This document shows positions 16,309-25,363 of a DNA stretch of 64,000 nucleotides, piece by piece (position 1 is the first letter of the stretch; each line of letters begins with the position of its first letter). Origin of the DNA: M1-B18 sp048264125 (GTDB taxonomy: Bacteria; Bacillota; Clostridia; Peptostreptococcales; Natronincolaceae); contig JBLXDM010000005.1 in assembly GCA_048264125.1 (NCBI GenBank), positions 248,001-312,000 on the forward strand, in the 5' to 3' direction. Below the pieces are notes generated by a model. It did not search any database and was not told the DNA's origin. It saw only the letters and a program-made list of their open reading frames with translations. The position numbers were made by a program, and so were the translations under genes.

Positions 16309-18132
16309 TTAAGGCTGTAGCTTTTGTATCTCACTGTTTATTTTCATTATTTTCAAGCCAATGGTTAGCAATTCCTTCTCAACCTCTTCCTTATTTAATT
16401 TTTTACTTTGGATTAAGGACATTTGCTGCTGTTGAAGCTCATGTTGCTCGTATAGCAATTTATATCTCTTGAGATTGATAATATACTTCTCTAGGGTTCT
16501 AACAATATCTATAAATTCTATATCTGTATCTAATATGTCTTTTATTGCTGCCTTCAGCTGCGGTAATTCAGCTGAAATAATATCGGGCTCTATTGGTGCA
16601 ATTCTGTAATTAGAAAAAATATATTCGACTAGAACGCCATAGTTTCCTATTAAAAAATCCTCTGGTTCAATTTTTTCTTCAATTTTAGGTATCATATCCG
16701 GATTAGTCAATAGAAACTTAATTAATTGCCTTTCAGCTATAATATGGCCTTTTTGCTCTACCAATGGAACAGCCTCTATGTATTTATTATCTCTTATGTT
16801 CTTTGAAGTATACTTTTGATTCTTCTCAGTAGGCTGTTTTCCATCCTTGCCGTATATCTCCATTAATATGATATCCTTAGATATACCTAAATCCTTTTCA
16901 ATTTTTTGAACATAGACCTCCCTTTCAACAGGGCTTTTTATTTCCTTTATAATTGATACAACAGCCTTAATGAATTGTATTTTCCCCTCTGAAGAATTTA
17001 AGGGCCATTTATTTTTAGCTGTTTGTATCTTATATTCTATTAGACTGATTGCAGCGTTAAGTTGTTCCTCAAAGGCAAATTTACCCCTTAGCTTAATAAA
17101 GTCATCGGGATCCATATTATCCTTTAAGAGCAAAACCTTTGTATTTAAGCTGCTGTCCTGTAGAAGCTCTATTGCCCTTTGGGTAGCCTTTGCACCGGCT
17201 GCATCACCATCGAAGCAAACAATAGCCTCAGTGGAATATTTTTGCAGTAGCTGCAGATGCCCTTTAGTAAAGGAGGTTCCCAGAGCTGCAACACAATTTT
17301 GATAGCCATACTGATGCAGTGCTATAACATCCATGTAGCCCTCTACCAAGATAAGTCTTCCATCCTTAATATGCCTTCTTGCAAAATTCAAACCGTATAA
17401 CGTGTTGCTTTTATTGAATATGCTGGTTTCTGGCGAATTAAGGTATTTCGGCAGGGCATCGTCTAAAACTCTGCCTCCAAAGCCTATAACATTTCCCCTT
17501 ACATCAAAAATAGGGAACATTATGCGATTTCTAAAACGATCATACTGATTTTTTTTTTCATTGTCTCTGGTGACAAGACCGCATTTAATGAGGTCATCTA
17601 TTGAATACCCAGCCTTAAGAAAATGATTCATTAAATCATGCCAATTGTTGGGAGCATAACCTAAGCCAAAGCTCTTAATGGTTTTAGCCGTTAATCCTCT
17701 TTTCTTTAAATAATCCAGAGCCGGGTTTGCTTGCTTGGTTAAGTTGTTATAAAAGTATATAGCCGCCTTTTTGTTAAGCTCGAACAAAGAAAGCTTTTCC
17801 TCCATTTCCCGCTTCATATTATCGGAGGTATCATATTGCTCCAGGGAAATGTTTGATTTTTGTGCCAGAAGCTTAATTGCTTCTATGAAATCTAGATTCT
17901 CCATCCTCATAACAAAGCCTATAGCATCCCCAGATTCACCGCATCCAAAGCATTTAAATATCTGTTTATCTCTATTTATGACAAAGGAGGGTGTTTTTTC
18001 ATTATGAAAGGGACAAAGAGCCTTATGGGAGGAGCCCTTAGATTTTACTGTTATATAACTTGAAATTATATCCACAATATCGTTGCGAGCCTTTATTTCG
18101 TCAATTAATTCATCCGGAAAGAAATTTCCCAT
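16309..18132 (-). CDS. dnaG: DNA primase DnaG
   Basis: Makes RNA primers at the replication fork. About 607 residues. ATG 18132 is preferred over GTG 18141 because AGGTGG lies 5 nt before it. N-terminal zinc finger ALCPFHNEKTPSF with Cys-x2-His and FKCFGCGESGD completing Cys-x2-Cys; core TOPRIM with LILVEGYMDVIAL and VCFDGDAAGAKATQRA; C-terminal helical domain that would contact the DnaB-type helicase. It lies between yaiI/yqxD and rpoD, as in Bacillus. Confidence 0.97.
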   Translation of the reverse strand: MGNFFPDELIDEIKARNDIVDIISSYITVKSKGSSHKALCPFHNEKTPSFVINRDKQIFKCFGCGESGDAIGFVMRMENLDFIEAIKLLAQKSNISLEQYDTSDNMKREMEEKLSLFELNKKAAIYFYNNLTKQANPALDYLKKRGLTAKTIKSFGLGYAPNNWHDLMNHFLKAGYSIDDLIKCGLVTRDNEKKNQYDRFRNRIMFPIFDVRGNVIGFGGRVLDDALPKYLNSPETSIFNKSNTLYGLNFARRHIKDGRLILVEGYMDVIALHQYGYQNCVAALGTSFTKGHLQLLQKYSTEAIVCFDGDAAGAKATQRAIELLQDSSLNTKVLLLKDNMDPDDFIKLRGKFAFEEQLNAAISLIEYKIQTAKNKWPLNSSEGKIQFIKAVVSIIKEIKSPVEREVYVQKIEKDLGISKDIILMEIYGKDGKQPTEKNQKYTSKNIRDNKYIEAVPLVEQKGHIIAERQLIKFLLTNPDMIPKIEEKIEPEDFLIGNYGVLVEYIFSNYRIAPIEPDIISAELPQLKAAIKDILDTDIEFIDIVRTLEKYIINLKRYKLLYEQHELQQQQMSLIQSKKLNKEEVEKELLTIGLKIMKINSEIQKLQP

Positions 18133-18242
18133 TATAACCACCTAAAGTGTTATTTTTTTCATTTATGTTTTATATATTATAAGTTCTGTTTTCTTTTTTA
18201 TTCTCCTTCTATATTAAATAATTAATATAATAACATTTAGCT

Positions 18243-18686
18243 CTATTTGCTGCAGCCGTTTATAAATCCGGCTAAAGCCTTCTTGAAATCTTCATTATCC
18301 TTCGCTGTGCGTTTCCCTGGCCCCTTCAATCTCCCCTTTGAGGCCAAAATTCTTTGATTAAAGTACCTTTGCTCTAAATGAAGCTCAATATTGTCATTAG
18401 TATAAAAATAGCCTGAAAAATTTAGTACATGTGCCCCCTTACCAAGAACTATAGCTGCCAGTCCTATATCGTTTGTTACTACAAGATCTCCTCTGCCGGT
18501 CTGCTTAACTATCTCCATATCAGCGGCCTGTGAGAAATTATCGACTACAATGGTCTGAGCTTCATAATCCTGGTTGGTAATGTGACTGACGCTATGGACA
18601 AGGACAACTGGGATACCTGCCTCCTTGCAGGATTTGAGAATAATGCTTTTAACAGGACAAGCATCTGAATCAACTATTACCTTCAT
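18243..18686 (-). CDS. YaiI/YqxD family protein (UPF0178, DUF188)
   Basis: 147-residue cytoplasmic protein of the UPF0178 family, which has a PIN-like fold; its biological role is not established. Typical text: MKVIVDSDACPVKSIILK at the N-terminus, TIVVDNFSQAADMEIVK, GDLVVTNDIGLAAIVLGKGA and the basic tail KGPGKRTAKDNEDFKKAL. Conserved Asp residues at 7, 9 and in NDIG could bind metal. AGGATGA precedes the ATG. It lies directly upstream of dnaG, the same place as yqxD in Bacillus. Confidence 0.9.
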   Translation of the reverse strand: MKVIVDSDACPVKSIILKSCKEAGIPVVLVHSVSHITNQDYEAQTIVVDNFSQAADMEIVKQTGRGDLVVTNDIGLAAIVLGKGAHVLNFSGYFYTNDNIELHLEQRYFNQRILASKGRLKGPGKRTAKDNEDFKKALAGFINGCSK

Positions 18687-18797
18687 AATATAATCATCCT
18701 TTTTTTAGCATGAAAAGGTTTATTCGACATAAATCTTCACAAATCCTCCCTATAACATAAAAAAAATGAATTCGCAAAATTAAGATAATTCTTCGAT

Positions 18798-19817
18798 TTA
18801 TAAGCTATTGGGTGAGGGTATAAATCTGTCTTGAAATAGCTTGATTGCATAGGAGTCGGTGCAGCCTGCAATGAAATCCGTCACCACCTGCTTGACGGTA
18901 TCCACCTCTAGACGCTGCCTATATTCTATTGGCAATACAGTGGGCATCTCCATAAAATACTTATATAATGAAGTGACTATGTAAGTGGCCTTTTCCTTCT
19001 CCTTCATGCAAATATCCCCATAATATACTCTTTCAAACATGAACCTTCTCAGCTCCAGCGTAAGCTCCTTAATCAGCGGACTTTGATATATGGCAGGTTT
19101 ATTGCCAAAGTTTAGCTGCTTCGAGGTTTCATCAATAATATCTCTAACAAATATATTAATTCGCTCCGCCTGAGTTTCCCCCAGAACCTGTTGAAATTCC
19201 GCTGGAATGTCTGCCTTGTCCAATATTCCTGCATCAATGCTATCCTGAATGTCGTGGCATAGATATGTTACTCTGTCGGTTATTCTAACCAGCTTTCCCT
19301 CTAGGGTGATTGGCTCCTCCCCACCAGTATGCTTCAAAATACCATCCTTAACCTCGTGAGTGAGGTTTAAGCCCTTTCCTCCCCTTTCCAGCACCTCCAC
19401 AACCCTTAGACTTTGTTCATTATGCTTGAAATGACCCGTCAGCTGATGCAAAACCTCCTCGCCACTGTGACCAAAGCAGGTATGACCTAAATCATGACCT
19501 AGGGCAATGGCCTCTACCAAATCCTCGTTTAATCTAAGCGCCCTAGCAATGGTTCGGGAAATCTGACTGACCTCTAATGTATGGGTTAATCTGGTTCTAA
19601 AGGAATCATCCTTCACTATAAATACCTGTGTCTTTTCCTTCAGCACTCTAAAGGATTTCGAATGTATGATTCTATCCCTATCCCTCTGATATGCAGTTCT
19701 TATGTCACATTCCTCTTCATTTGTGGTTCTTCCTCTAGTATTTCTGCTGAGCTGTGCAAAGGCCGATAGATTGCTGACCTCTGAAGCCTCTGTTATCTCT
19801 CTTAAACTCTTTATCAT
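18798..19817 (-). CDS. Deoxyguanosinetriphosphate triphosphohydrolase-like HD protein
   Basis: Predicted dNTP triphosphohydrolase of the dGTPase type 2 group. About 339 residues from ATG 19817, which has GAGG 9 nt upstream; TTG 19826 is an alternative. Motifs: RTAYQRDRDRIIHSKSFRVL, KTQVF, FRTRLTHTLEVSQISRTIAR, ALGHDLGHTCFGHSGEEVLH (the HD metal site) and ITDRVTYLCHDIQDSID. In many Clostridia this gene precedes dnaG-rpoD, as here. Product specificity within the family varies and cannot be told from sequence. Confidence 0.92.
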   Translation of the reverse strand: MIKSLREITEASEVSNLSAFAQLSRNTRGRTTNEEECDIRTAYQRDRDRIIHSKSFRVLKEKTQVFIVKDDSFRTRLTHTLEVSQISRTIARALRLNEDLVEAIALGHDLGHTCFGHSGEEVLHQLTGHFKHNEQSLRVVEVLERGGKGLNLTHEVKDGILKHTGGEEPITLEGKLVRITDRVTYLCHDIQDSIDAGILDKADIPAEFQQVLGETQAERINIFVRDIIDETSKQLNFGNKPAIYQSPLIKELTLELRRFMFERVYYGDICMKEKEKATYIVTSLYKYFMEMPTVLPIEYRQRLEVDTVKQVVTDFIAGCTDSYAIKLFQDRFIPSPNSL

Positions 19818-20149
19818 GCGCCTCAACCTCTATAATTAATATTCATTATATATATACTATAAATAAATAAAAAATCCTTTTATTGACCGAACATTTTTTC
19901 TGTCTTTACATACTTTTGACATATTCATGATTTTTATACATTTGTCAAGGGCTGATATGCTGCCTAATCTAGATAAATCAATGATCGTCGTGTATTATTC
20001 TTAGTACCTTGTGTCTTATTTGGAAAATGCAATAAAATTAGGGTACCTCCAGCTAAACTAAGAAAGGGTACCCTTTTTCACAAACCATATCCGCTATTTA
20101 TACTCCTTGAAAGATGAGGGCCTTATAGCAATTAGAAGTGTCATCTGTT
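19818..20149. other. Non-coding gap with hairpin
   Basis: About 330 bases with no credible gene. It should carry the promoter of the leftward dgt gene and contains one strong hairpin, listed separately at 20040-20078. No other structure was recognised. Confidence 0.5.
20040..20078. terminator. Intrinsic terminator after the 173-residue gene
   Basis: AGGGTACC pairs with GGTACCCT around an 18-nt loop, with T-run CTTTTT on the plus side and TAATTTT on the minus side. It lies about 70 nt downstream of the leftward gene ending at 20150; no rightward gene precedes it. Confidence 0.7.
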
Positions 20150-20671
20150 TTAATAGACTCTGCTTTCGCTAACCCTATCTGTTATGCCTATAGTTATACT
20201 CCTCACCTTATCTTCGTATTTATCTAAAACTATATACATATTCTTCCTCCATTGACCTCTATAACCCTCTCTTTCTTTTGTAAAGCCTTGCTTATTTATG
20301 GTCAAAAGAGCTACATCATACTCATCACCAACCCGGATACCATAAATCTCATAGCCTGCTGCCATGATGTTTATTTCCTTCACCCTACGGTAAAAATCAG
20401 TATCGCTGTCATTTAAAAGTGATAGAAAAATGCCCCTATTAGGGTATTCAAGCCTATAGCCACCAAAACCTGGGATATAGGTCTCAGCCTCGCCTATTAA
20501 TGCCTTCACTTCTGTCTCCAGCATCATCAGCCTAACACCCTCTACATCAATATTTTTATTGGCCTGCCATGCCAAGATATGTCTGTCATATTTATAAATC
20601 ATGAAAATACAGGCTATTAAAATAGCTGCCAGCAGAAAAATAGAAAGCGTGTTTTTCTTCACTACCATCAT
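20150..20671 (-). CDS. Hypothetical single-pass membrane protein
   Basis: 173 residues. After a short basic head (MMVVKKNTLS) comes one membrane helix (IFLLAAILIACIFMIYKY), which would leave the rest outside the cell. The external part contains YIPGFGGYRLEYPNRGIFLS and the end KVRSITIGITDRVSES. The layout recalls small secreted proteins in which a conserved loop depends on parameters in neighbouring repeats, but I do not recognise the family. GGTAGGG lies upstream of two adjacent ATGs. Monocistronic, with its own terminator. Confidence 0.6.
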   Translation of the reverse strand: MMVVKKNTLSIFLLAAILIACIFMIYKYDRHILAWQANKNIDVEGVRLMMLETEVKALIGEAETYIPGFGGYRLEYPNRGIFLSLLNDSDTDFYRRVKEINIMAAGYEIYGIRVGDEYDVALLTINKQGFTKEREGYRGQWRKNMYIVLDKYEDKVRSITIGITDRVSESRVY

Positions 20672-20811
20672 CCCTACCTTCTATATCATCATTTTATTCT
20701 CTTGTTATTTGCCTTCACCTACAGCACTATCTTTATAATTATATCATAAAATCAATGTATTTCCATTATGCCAAATCAAGCTTGTATACACACAATATTT
20801 CGAAAATTTGT

Positions 20812-20840
20812 TTGACAAGAAAATAAAATGGTGGTAGACT
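20812..20840 (+). promoter_or_regulatory. Sigma-A promoter of the T-box/cstA transcript
   Basis: TTGACA at 20812-20817, a 17-bp spacer, and TAGACT at 20835-20840. This is a near-consensus promoter and sets the transcript start near 20847, just ahead of the T-box leader. Confidence 0.85.
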
Positions 20841-20846
20841 GTATTC

Positions 20847-21136
20847 AATATACAATAACCAAAATGAAATGTGCAACGATCAGGACATATTGTTTTGCCA
20901 CTTCTTTATTAGAGAGTCATTGCCTGGTGAAAAATGACAAGAAGCCAAAATAATCTCACCTGGGAGCAGTTTACTGAAAGGCGTAGGCTAAGTAGGTGTA
21001 ACCGGTATCCTACCGTTATTTAGGAGCATATTCGGCAATATTTCGCCTGATATGACTGAGTGGCTGCACTGCAGCAACAAGAGTGGTAACACGGAGCGTC
21101 GCCTTCGTCTCTAATTATAGGGATGGAGGCTTTTTG
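20847..21136 (+). promoter_or_regulatory. T-box leader (tRNA-sensing riboswitch) upstream of cstA
   Basis: The leader carries AACGATCAGGA and AGAGAG in the stem I region, an apical loop GCCTGGTGAAA closed by GTCATT/AATGAC, and CTCACCTGGGAGC at the 3' side of stem I. The T-box sequence GAGTGGTAACACGG at 21081-21094 can bind the tRNA acceptor end. An intrinsic terminator follows: GCCTTCGTCTC (21101-21111) pairs with GGGATGGAGGC (21120-21130), then TTTTT. Uncharged tRNA would stabilise the antiterminator and turn on cstA. The specifier codon could not be assigned with confidence because the 3' side of stem I can pair almost fully. Confidence 0.85.
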
Positions 21137-21208
21137 TCGTTCTGAGATCCTGATGTTGTCATCATTTTTTATGGTTGTGCAATTATTTATTAAATAGGAG
21201 GGTTTTTT

Positions 21209-22915
21209 ATGAATGGTATTTTTATGATGCTTATTGCTATCATAGTGTTGGGTGGGGCTTACCTTACCTATGGGAAATGGCTGGAAAAAAGCTGGGGAAT
21301 TGATCCTAATGCGAAAACGCCAGCTTACGAATTAGAGGATGGTGTAGATTATGTGCCAGCTAAGTCGGGGGTGGTTTTTGGCCATCAATTTGCCTCAATT
21401 GCTGGGGCTGGACCTATTAACGGGCCTATCATTGCCGCCATGTTTGGATGGGTTCCTGTGCTATTATGGATTTTAATTGGTGGTATTTTTTTCGGAGCTG
21501 TACAGGACTTTGCAGCCATGTACGCCTCGGTTAAAAACAAGGGCCGTAGCGTTGGGTATGTCATCGAGCTATATATAGGAAAAACAGGGAAAAAGCTCTT
21601 TTTGCTTTTCGTATGGCTCTTTGCGATTCTAGTTGTTGCTGCCTTTGCTGACATTGTGGCCGGCACCTTCAACGGCTTTACTGCCGAAGGCGCTCTGAAC
21701 AGTGCCAACGGTTCAACTGCCACTACATCTTTGATTTTTATAGCAGCAGCAGTATTTTTAGGGCTTTTTAATTATTACAAAAAACCATCTTCATTTAAAA
21801 TGACAGCCATAGCCCTTACATTGTTGGTTGGTTCTATAGTATTAGGACTAGTTTTTCCGTTATATATAAGCAAGAGCATTTGGCAATATTTCGTATTCAT
21901 TTATGTATTTATTGCTTCAGTTACTCCCGTATGGGCTCTGCTTCAGCCAAGGGATTATCTTAATTCGTTTTTGCTGGTTGCCATGATAGGTAGTGCAGTA
22001 GTAGGAGTTTTTGTAGCAAATCCAACTATGGAGCTTCCTGCTTACTCAGGCTTTGTGGTGAATGGTAATATGATGTTCCCTGTGCTTTTCGTTACCATCG
22101 CCTGCGGTGCTGTATCCGGCTTTCATGCACTGGTTGCCTCCGGTACAAGCTCTAAGCAGATTCAAAATGAAAAGCATATTTTACCTATTTCCTTTGGTGC
22201 CATGCTTTTAGAAAGCTTGCTGGCCATCATTGCATTGATTGCAGTAGGGGCCCTAGCAAAGGGAGGCATTATGCCTCAGGGAACGCCTCCAACCATTTTT
22301 GCACAGGGTATTTCAGGCTTTCTAAGCACCCTTGGTATCCCTGCCAATATCTCCTTTGCTGTTATTACGCTTTCGGTTTCTGCCTTTGCCTTAACCTCTC
22401 TGGACTCTGTTGCCCGAGTTGGCCGACTGGCCTTCCAGGAGCTTTTCCAGGATGACGAGATTGAAGCAGGTCAAGCCTCAGCTTCGTATAAGCTATTAAC
22501 GAATAAGCATTTTGCTACAGCTGCAACTCTATTATTGAGCTACCTGCTTTCTATAGCAGGCTATCAAAATATTTGGCCTCTATTCGGTTCCGCCAATCAA
22601 TTGCTTTCTGCCCTTGCATTAATTGCTTTGGCTGTATTCTTAAAGAAAACCAATAGAAAGGGCTTTACTCTATGGGTACCTATGGTGGTAATGCTGACTG
22701 TCACCTTAACTGCCCTCTATCTAACCATTAGTAAAATATTAAACAAGCTCTTTGTTACAGGCGGCTTTGTGATTTACAGCGACGGACTACAGCTGGTTTT
22801 TGCAGTATTGCTGGTGATTTTAGGAGTGATGGTTGCCTACTCCGGGTTTAAAAAGCTTTTGGAAAAGGACTCACCGACGGCTGCACAGAAGATCGAGCTT
22901 GCAGCGAAGAGATAG
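21209..22915 (+). CDS. cstA: CstA family transporter (carbon starvation protein A)
   Basis: Multi-helix membrane transporter; characterised relatives carry pyruvate or peptides. 568 residues, the short form common in anaerobes. CstA motifs: KSGVVFGHQFASIAGAGPI then NGPIIAAMFGWVPVLLW, IFFGAVQDFAAMYASVKNKG, SGFHALVASGTSSKQIQNE, and AFALTSLDSVARVGRLAFQE. About 15 hydrophobic segments. The start has TAGGAGGG 9 nt upstream. Its expression is under the T-box leader, which links it to amino acid supply and suggests that it brings in an amino acid or peptide; that is an inference. Confidence 0.93.
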   Translation: MNGIFMMLIAIIVLGGAYLTYGKWLEKSWGIDPNAKTPAYELEDGVDYVPAKSGVVFGHQFASIAGAGPINGPIIAAMFGWVPVLLWILIGGIFFGAVQDFAAMYASVKNKGRSVGYVIELYIGKTGKKLFLLFVWLFAILVVAAFADIVAGTFNGFTAEGALNSANGSTATTSLIFIAAAVFLGLFNYYKKPSSFKMTAIALTLLVGSIVLGLVFPLYISKSIWQYFVFIYVFIASVTPVWALLQPRDYLNSFLLVAMIGSAVVGVFVANPTMELPAYSGFVVNGNMMFPVLFVTIACGAVSGFHALVASGTSSKQIQNEKHILPISFGAMLLESLLAIIALIAVGALAKGGIMPQGTPPTIFAQGISGFLSTLGIPANISFAVITLSVSAFALTSLDSVARVGRLAFQELFQDDEIEAGQASASYKLLTNKHFATAATLLLSYLLSIAGYQNIWPLFGSANQLLSALALIALAVFLKKTNRKGFTLWVPMVVMLTVTLTALYLTISKILNKLFVTGGFVIYSDGLQLVFAVLLVILGVMVAYSGFKKLLEKDSPTAAQKIELAAKR

Positions 22916-22950
22916 TACCAACATATAAGGAAGCTGTATTAATAGATTAA

Positions 22951-22999
22951 GAGGGTATTATTCCTATGATTACTTGGGAATAATGCCCTCCTTTATTTT
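22951..22999 (+). terminator. Intrinsic terminator of cstA
   Basis: GAGGGTATTATTCC pairs with GGGAATAATGCCCTC, followed by CTTTATTTTC. The stem sequence resembles the GGGTATTATT palindromes found elsewhere in the window. Confidence 0.85.
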
Positions 23000-23177
23000 C
23001 AAAGGATATGGACCGAGAAAAGTAGCCCCTCAGCATTTGCCATCTATAGTAAAAATTATGCTATATGGTTATGATAGCTCGTACTATCATATCTTGACAA
23101 CATATGATAAACTGAAGTTATTTGAGTTCTAAGAATTGATTTTTATATATAAGTCAACTAATTGTGGGGTGATGCCG

Positions 23178-25343
23178 ATGTGTAAAGAACAGAATTACTT
23201 TGAAAATATTTTTAACTCCAATCCCAATGCACTTATTATTATAGATAGAGAATATATAATTCAAGGCTTTAATAAGGCTGCTGCTAACACAGCTAAAAAT
23301 ATTCTCAATAGAAGCTTGACGATAGGTCAACCAATTTTTGATTGCTTTATAGAGGAACATACACAAAGCATAAAAGAATCATTAGATCATGCTCTTCAGG
23401 GAAATTCAGTGGAAAATGAACATGAGATTTCTGGCTTAAACCATATTAACTACTGGTTTGAACTTAATTACAGCCCCATACTATCTGATACCGAGGAGAT
23501 TACAGGGGTTTTTATTTCAGCTAAAGCTATCAAAAAAAGAAAAATAATTGAAGAGGTTAAAAACCATAGATTAGCCTTTGAACAGCTAGTATCTAAAATT
23601 TCTTCTCGTTTTATAAGCTTTTCTGATATAAATCAAGCAATTAATGTCTCCTTAGAGGATATAGGCAATTTCTGTGCGGCTAGCCGTTCCTACATTTTTC
23701 TATTTAGTGATAATCAAAAGATTATGGACAACACCCACGAATGGTGTGGGGATGGGGTCTCCCCACAGATAGAGAATTTGAAAGGATTGCCCTCTAATAT
23801 ATTTCCTTGGTGGATGGAAAAGCTGCATAAAGGCGAGATTATCCTCATTAAGGATATTTCTCAATTAACCCCGGAAGCTAGTTGCGAGAAGGAAATATTA
23901 GCAGCCCAAGGGATTGTTTCAGTAGTAATTCTCCCTATCTATGTACAGTACAAGCTTTTTGGCTTTATAGGCTTTGATAATATTAGGGAAGCGAGTGTAT
24001 GGCAAAGGGAGGATTTATCTCTGCTAAAGCTGACTTCAGAAATATTTAGCAATGCTTTTGAGCGTCTTCAGGCTGAACAGGCCCTCAAGACAAGCGAACG
24101 AAAATTCAGAGAGCTTTTTCATAATGTTAATGATATAATTTGTGTTCATACTTTAGAGGAAGCAAATCAAAAAACGCGCTTCATTGAGGTTAATGACTTT
24201 GCTTGCTATAAAACCGGCTATTCCAGAGAAGAGTATTTCACAATGACCCCGGCGGATTTATGTACCCCAGATTTTGCTGCTTATTTTCCTACGCTTCAGG
24301 AAGAAATCAGCAAATCAGGACATATCACTTATGAGATGGAATATTTGACTAAGGAAGGGATCAAAGTGCCATTAGAAATGAACTCCCATTTATTCAGCTT
24401 GAATGGTGAACAGGTAGTAATGACTATTGGTCGAGACATTACCGAGGGATTGCGTATGGAAAAAGAGCTGAAGCAGAATAATGCAGACCTCCAAAACGCA
24501 CTTAATACAATTAAAGAAACCCAAAGTAGGCTAATCCAGCAGGAGCAGTTGGCAGGAATAGGGCAACTGGCTGCAGGAATAGCCCATGAGATCAATAACC
24601 CATTAGCTTTTATAATCAGCAACTGCGGCACTCTCCAAAAATACTTACAGCTTTTAATGAGCAGCTTTGATAAATATAGAGACTTTAGTATAGACTTACA
24701 CAAATCCCGCCTTCCTCATAATTTGAATGCAATGCTTATCGAAATAGAAAAGCAGTATGCCAGTGGTGATATCATTCAAGATTTAGATGAAATACTAGGG
24801 GATATTCGAGAAGGTCTACAGAGAGTTGATAACATAGTTAAAGGCTTGAGCGCCTTTTCAAGGATAGATCAACAGAAACAATTAAAAGACATGGATCTCC
24901 ACGCAGGAATAACTAACACCTTGATTGTTGCTGCTAATGAATATAAGTATTATGCGGAAATTGAAAAATCTTTGATGCCGATCCCTTTAATTAAGGGGAT
25001 AGCAGGGCAAATTAATCAAGTATTGCTTAATATACTGCTAAATGCAGTATATGCAATTAGAGATAGAAGCTTGCCTCAAAAGGGCTTAATAAAAATTGCT
25101 ACTTATCATGATGCGTGTTTTGTTTATTGTGAAATTGAGGATAACGGCACAGGAATTCCTGAAGAAAGCCTTGGCAAAATATTTATCCCCTTTTTCACAA
25201 CTAAACCCGTAGGAGAAGGCACCGGCCTTGGCTTAAGCATTGTTTACGATATTATAGTCAATAAACATGGTGGGGAAGTAAATGTTGAAAGCACTCTCAA
25301 CGAGGGGACCAAATTTATTCTTAAATTCCCACTAAACTATTAG
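23178..25343 (+). CDS. Sensor histidine kinase with PAS, GAF and PAS domains
   Basis: Soluble sensor kinase of about 722 residues. ATG 23178 is chosen because GGGGT lies 7 nt upstream; the in-frame ATG at 23172 and TTG at 23136 are alternatives. Order: PAS (~1-110, FNSNPNALIIIDREYIIQGF), GAF (~125-305, ILPIYVQYKLFGFIGFDN), PAS (~310-430, ELFHNVNDIICVHT), then a kinase core with H-box LAAGIAHEINNPLAF (His ~470), N-box VLLNILLNAVYAI, and ATP lid EDNGTGIPEE and GEGTGLGLSIVYD. No membrane helix, so it senses a cytoplasmic signal. Two response-regulator genes follow after 20 and 29 nt and are its likely partners. Confidence 0.92.
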   Translation: MCKEQNYFENIFNSNPNALIIIDREYIIQGFNKAAANTAKNILNRSLTIGQPIFDCFIEEHTQSIKESLDHALQGNSVENEHEISGLNHINYWFELNYSPILSDTEEITGVFISAKAIKKRKIIEEVKNHRLAFEQLVSKISSRFISFSDINQAINVSLEDIGNFCAASRSYIFLFSDNQKIMDNTHEWCGDGVSPQIENLKGLPSNIFPWWMEKLHKGEIILIKDISQLTPEASCEKEILAAQGIVSVVILPIYVQYKLFGFIGFDNIREASVWQREDLSLLKLTSEIFSNAFERLQAEQALKTSERKFRELFHNVNDIICVHTLEEANQKTRFIEVNDFACYKTGYSREEYFTMTPADLCTPDFAAYFPTLQEEISKSGHITYEMEYLTKEGIKVPLEMNSHLFSLNGEQVVMTIGRDITEGLRMEKELKQNNADLQNALNTIKETQSRLIQQEQLAGIGQLAAGIAHEINNPLAFIISNCGTLQKYLQLLMSSFDKYRDFSIDLHKSRLPHNLNAMLIEIEKQYASGDIIQDLDEILGDIREGLQRVDNIVKGLSAFSRIDQQKQLKDMDLHAGITNTLIVAANEYKYYAEIEKSLMPIPLIKGIAGQINQVLLNILLNAVYAIRDRSLPQKGLIKIATYHDACFVYCEIEDNGTGIPEESLGKIFIPFFTTKPVGEGTGLGLSIVYDIIVNKHGGEVNVESTLNEGTKFILKFPLNY

Positions 25344-25363
25344 TATTAAGCGGAGGTTCAGAA

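Noticed and set aside
20881..20965. Assignment of the T-box specifier codon
   Set aside because: The 3' side of stem I can be folded in more than one way, leaving several candidate triplets; no choice could be defended.
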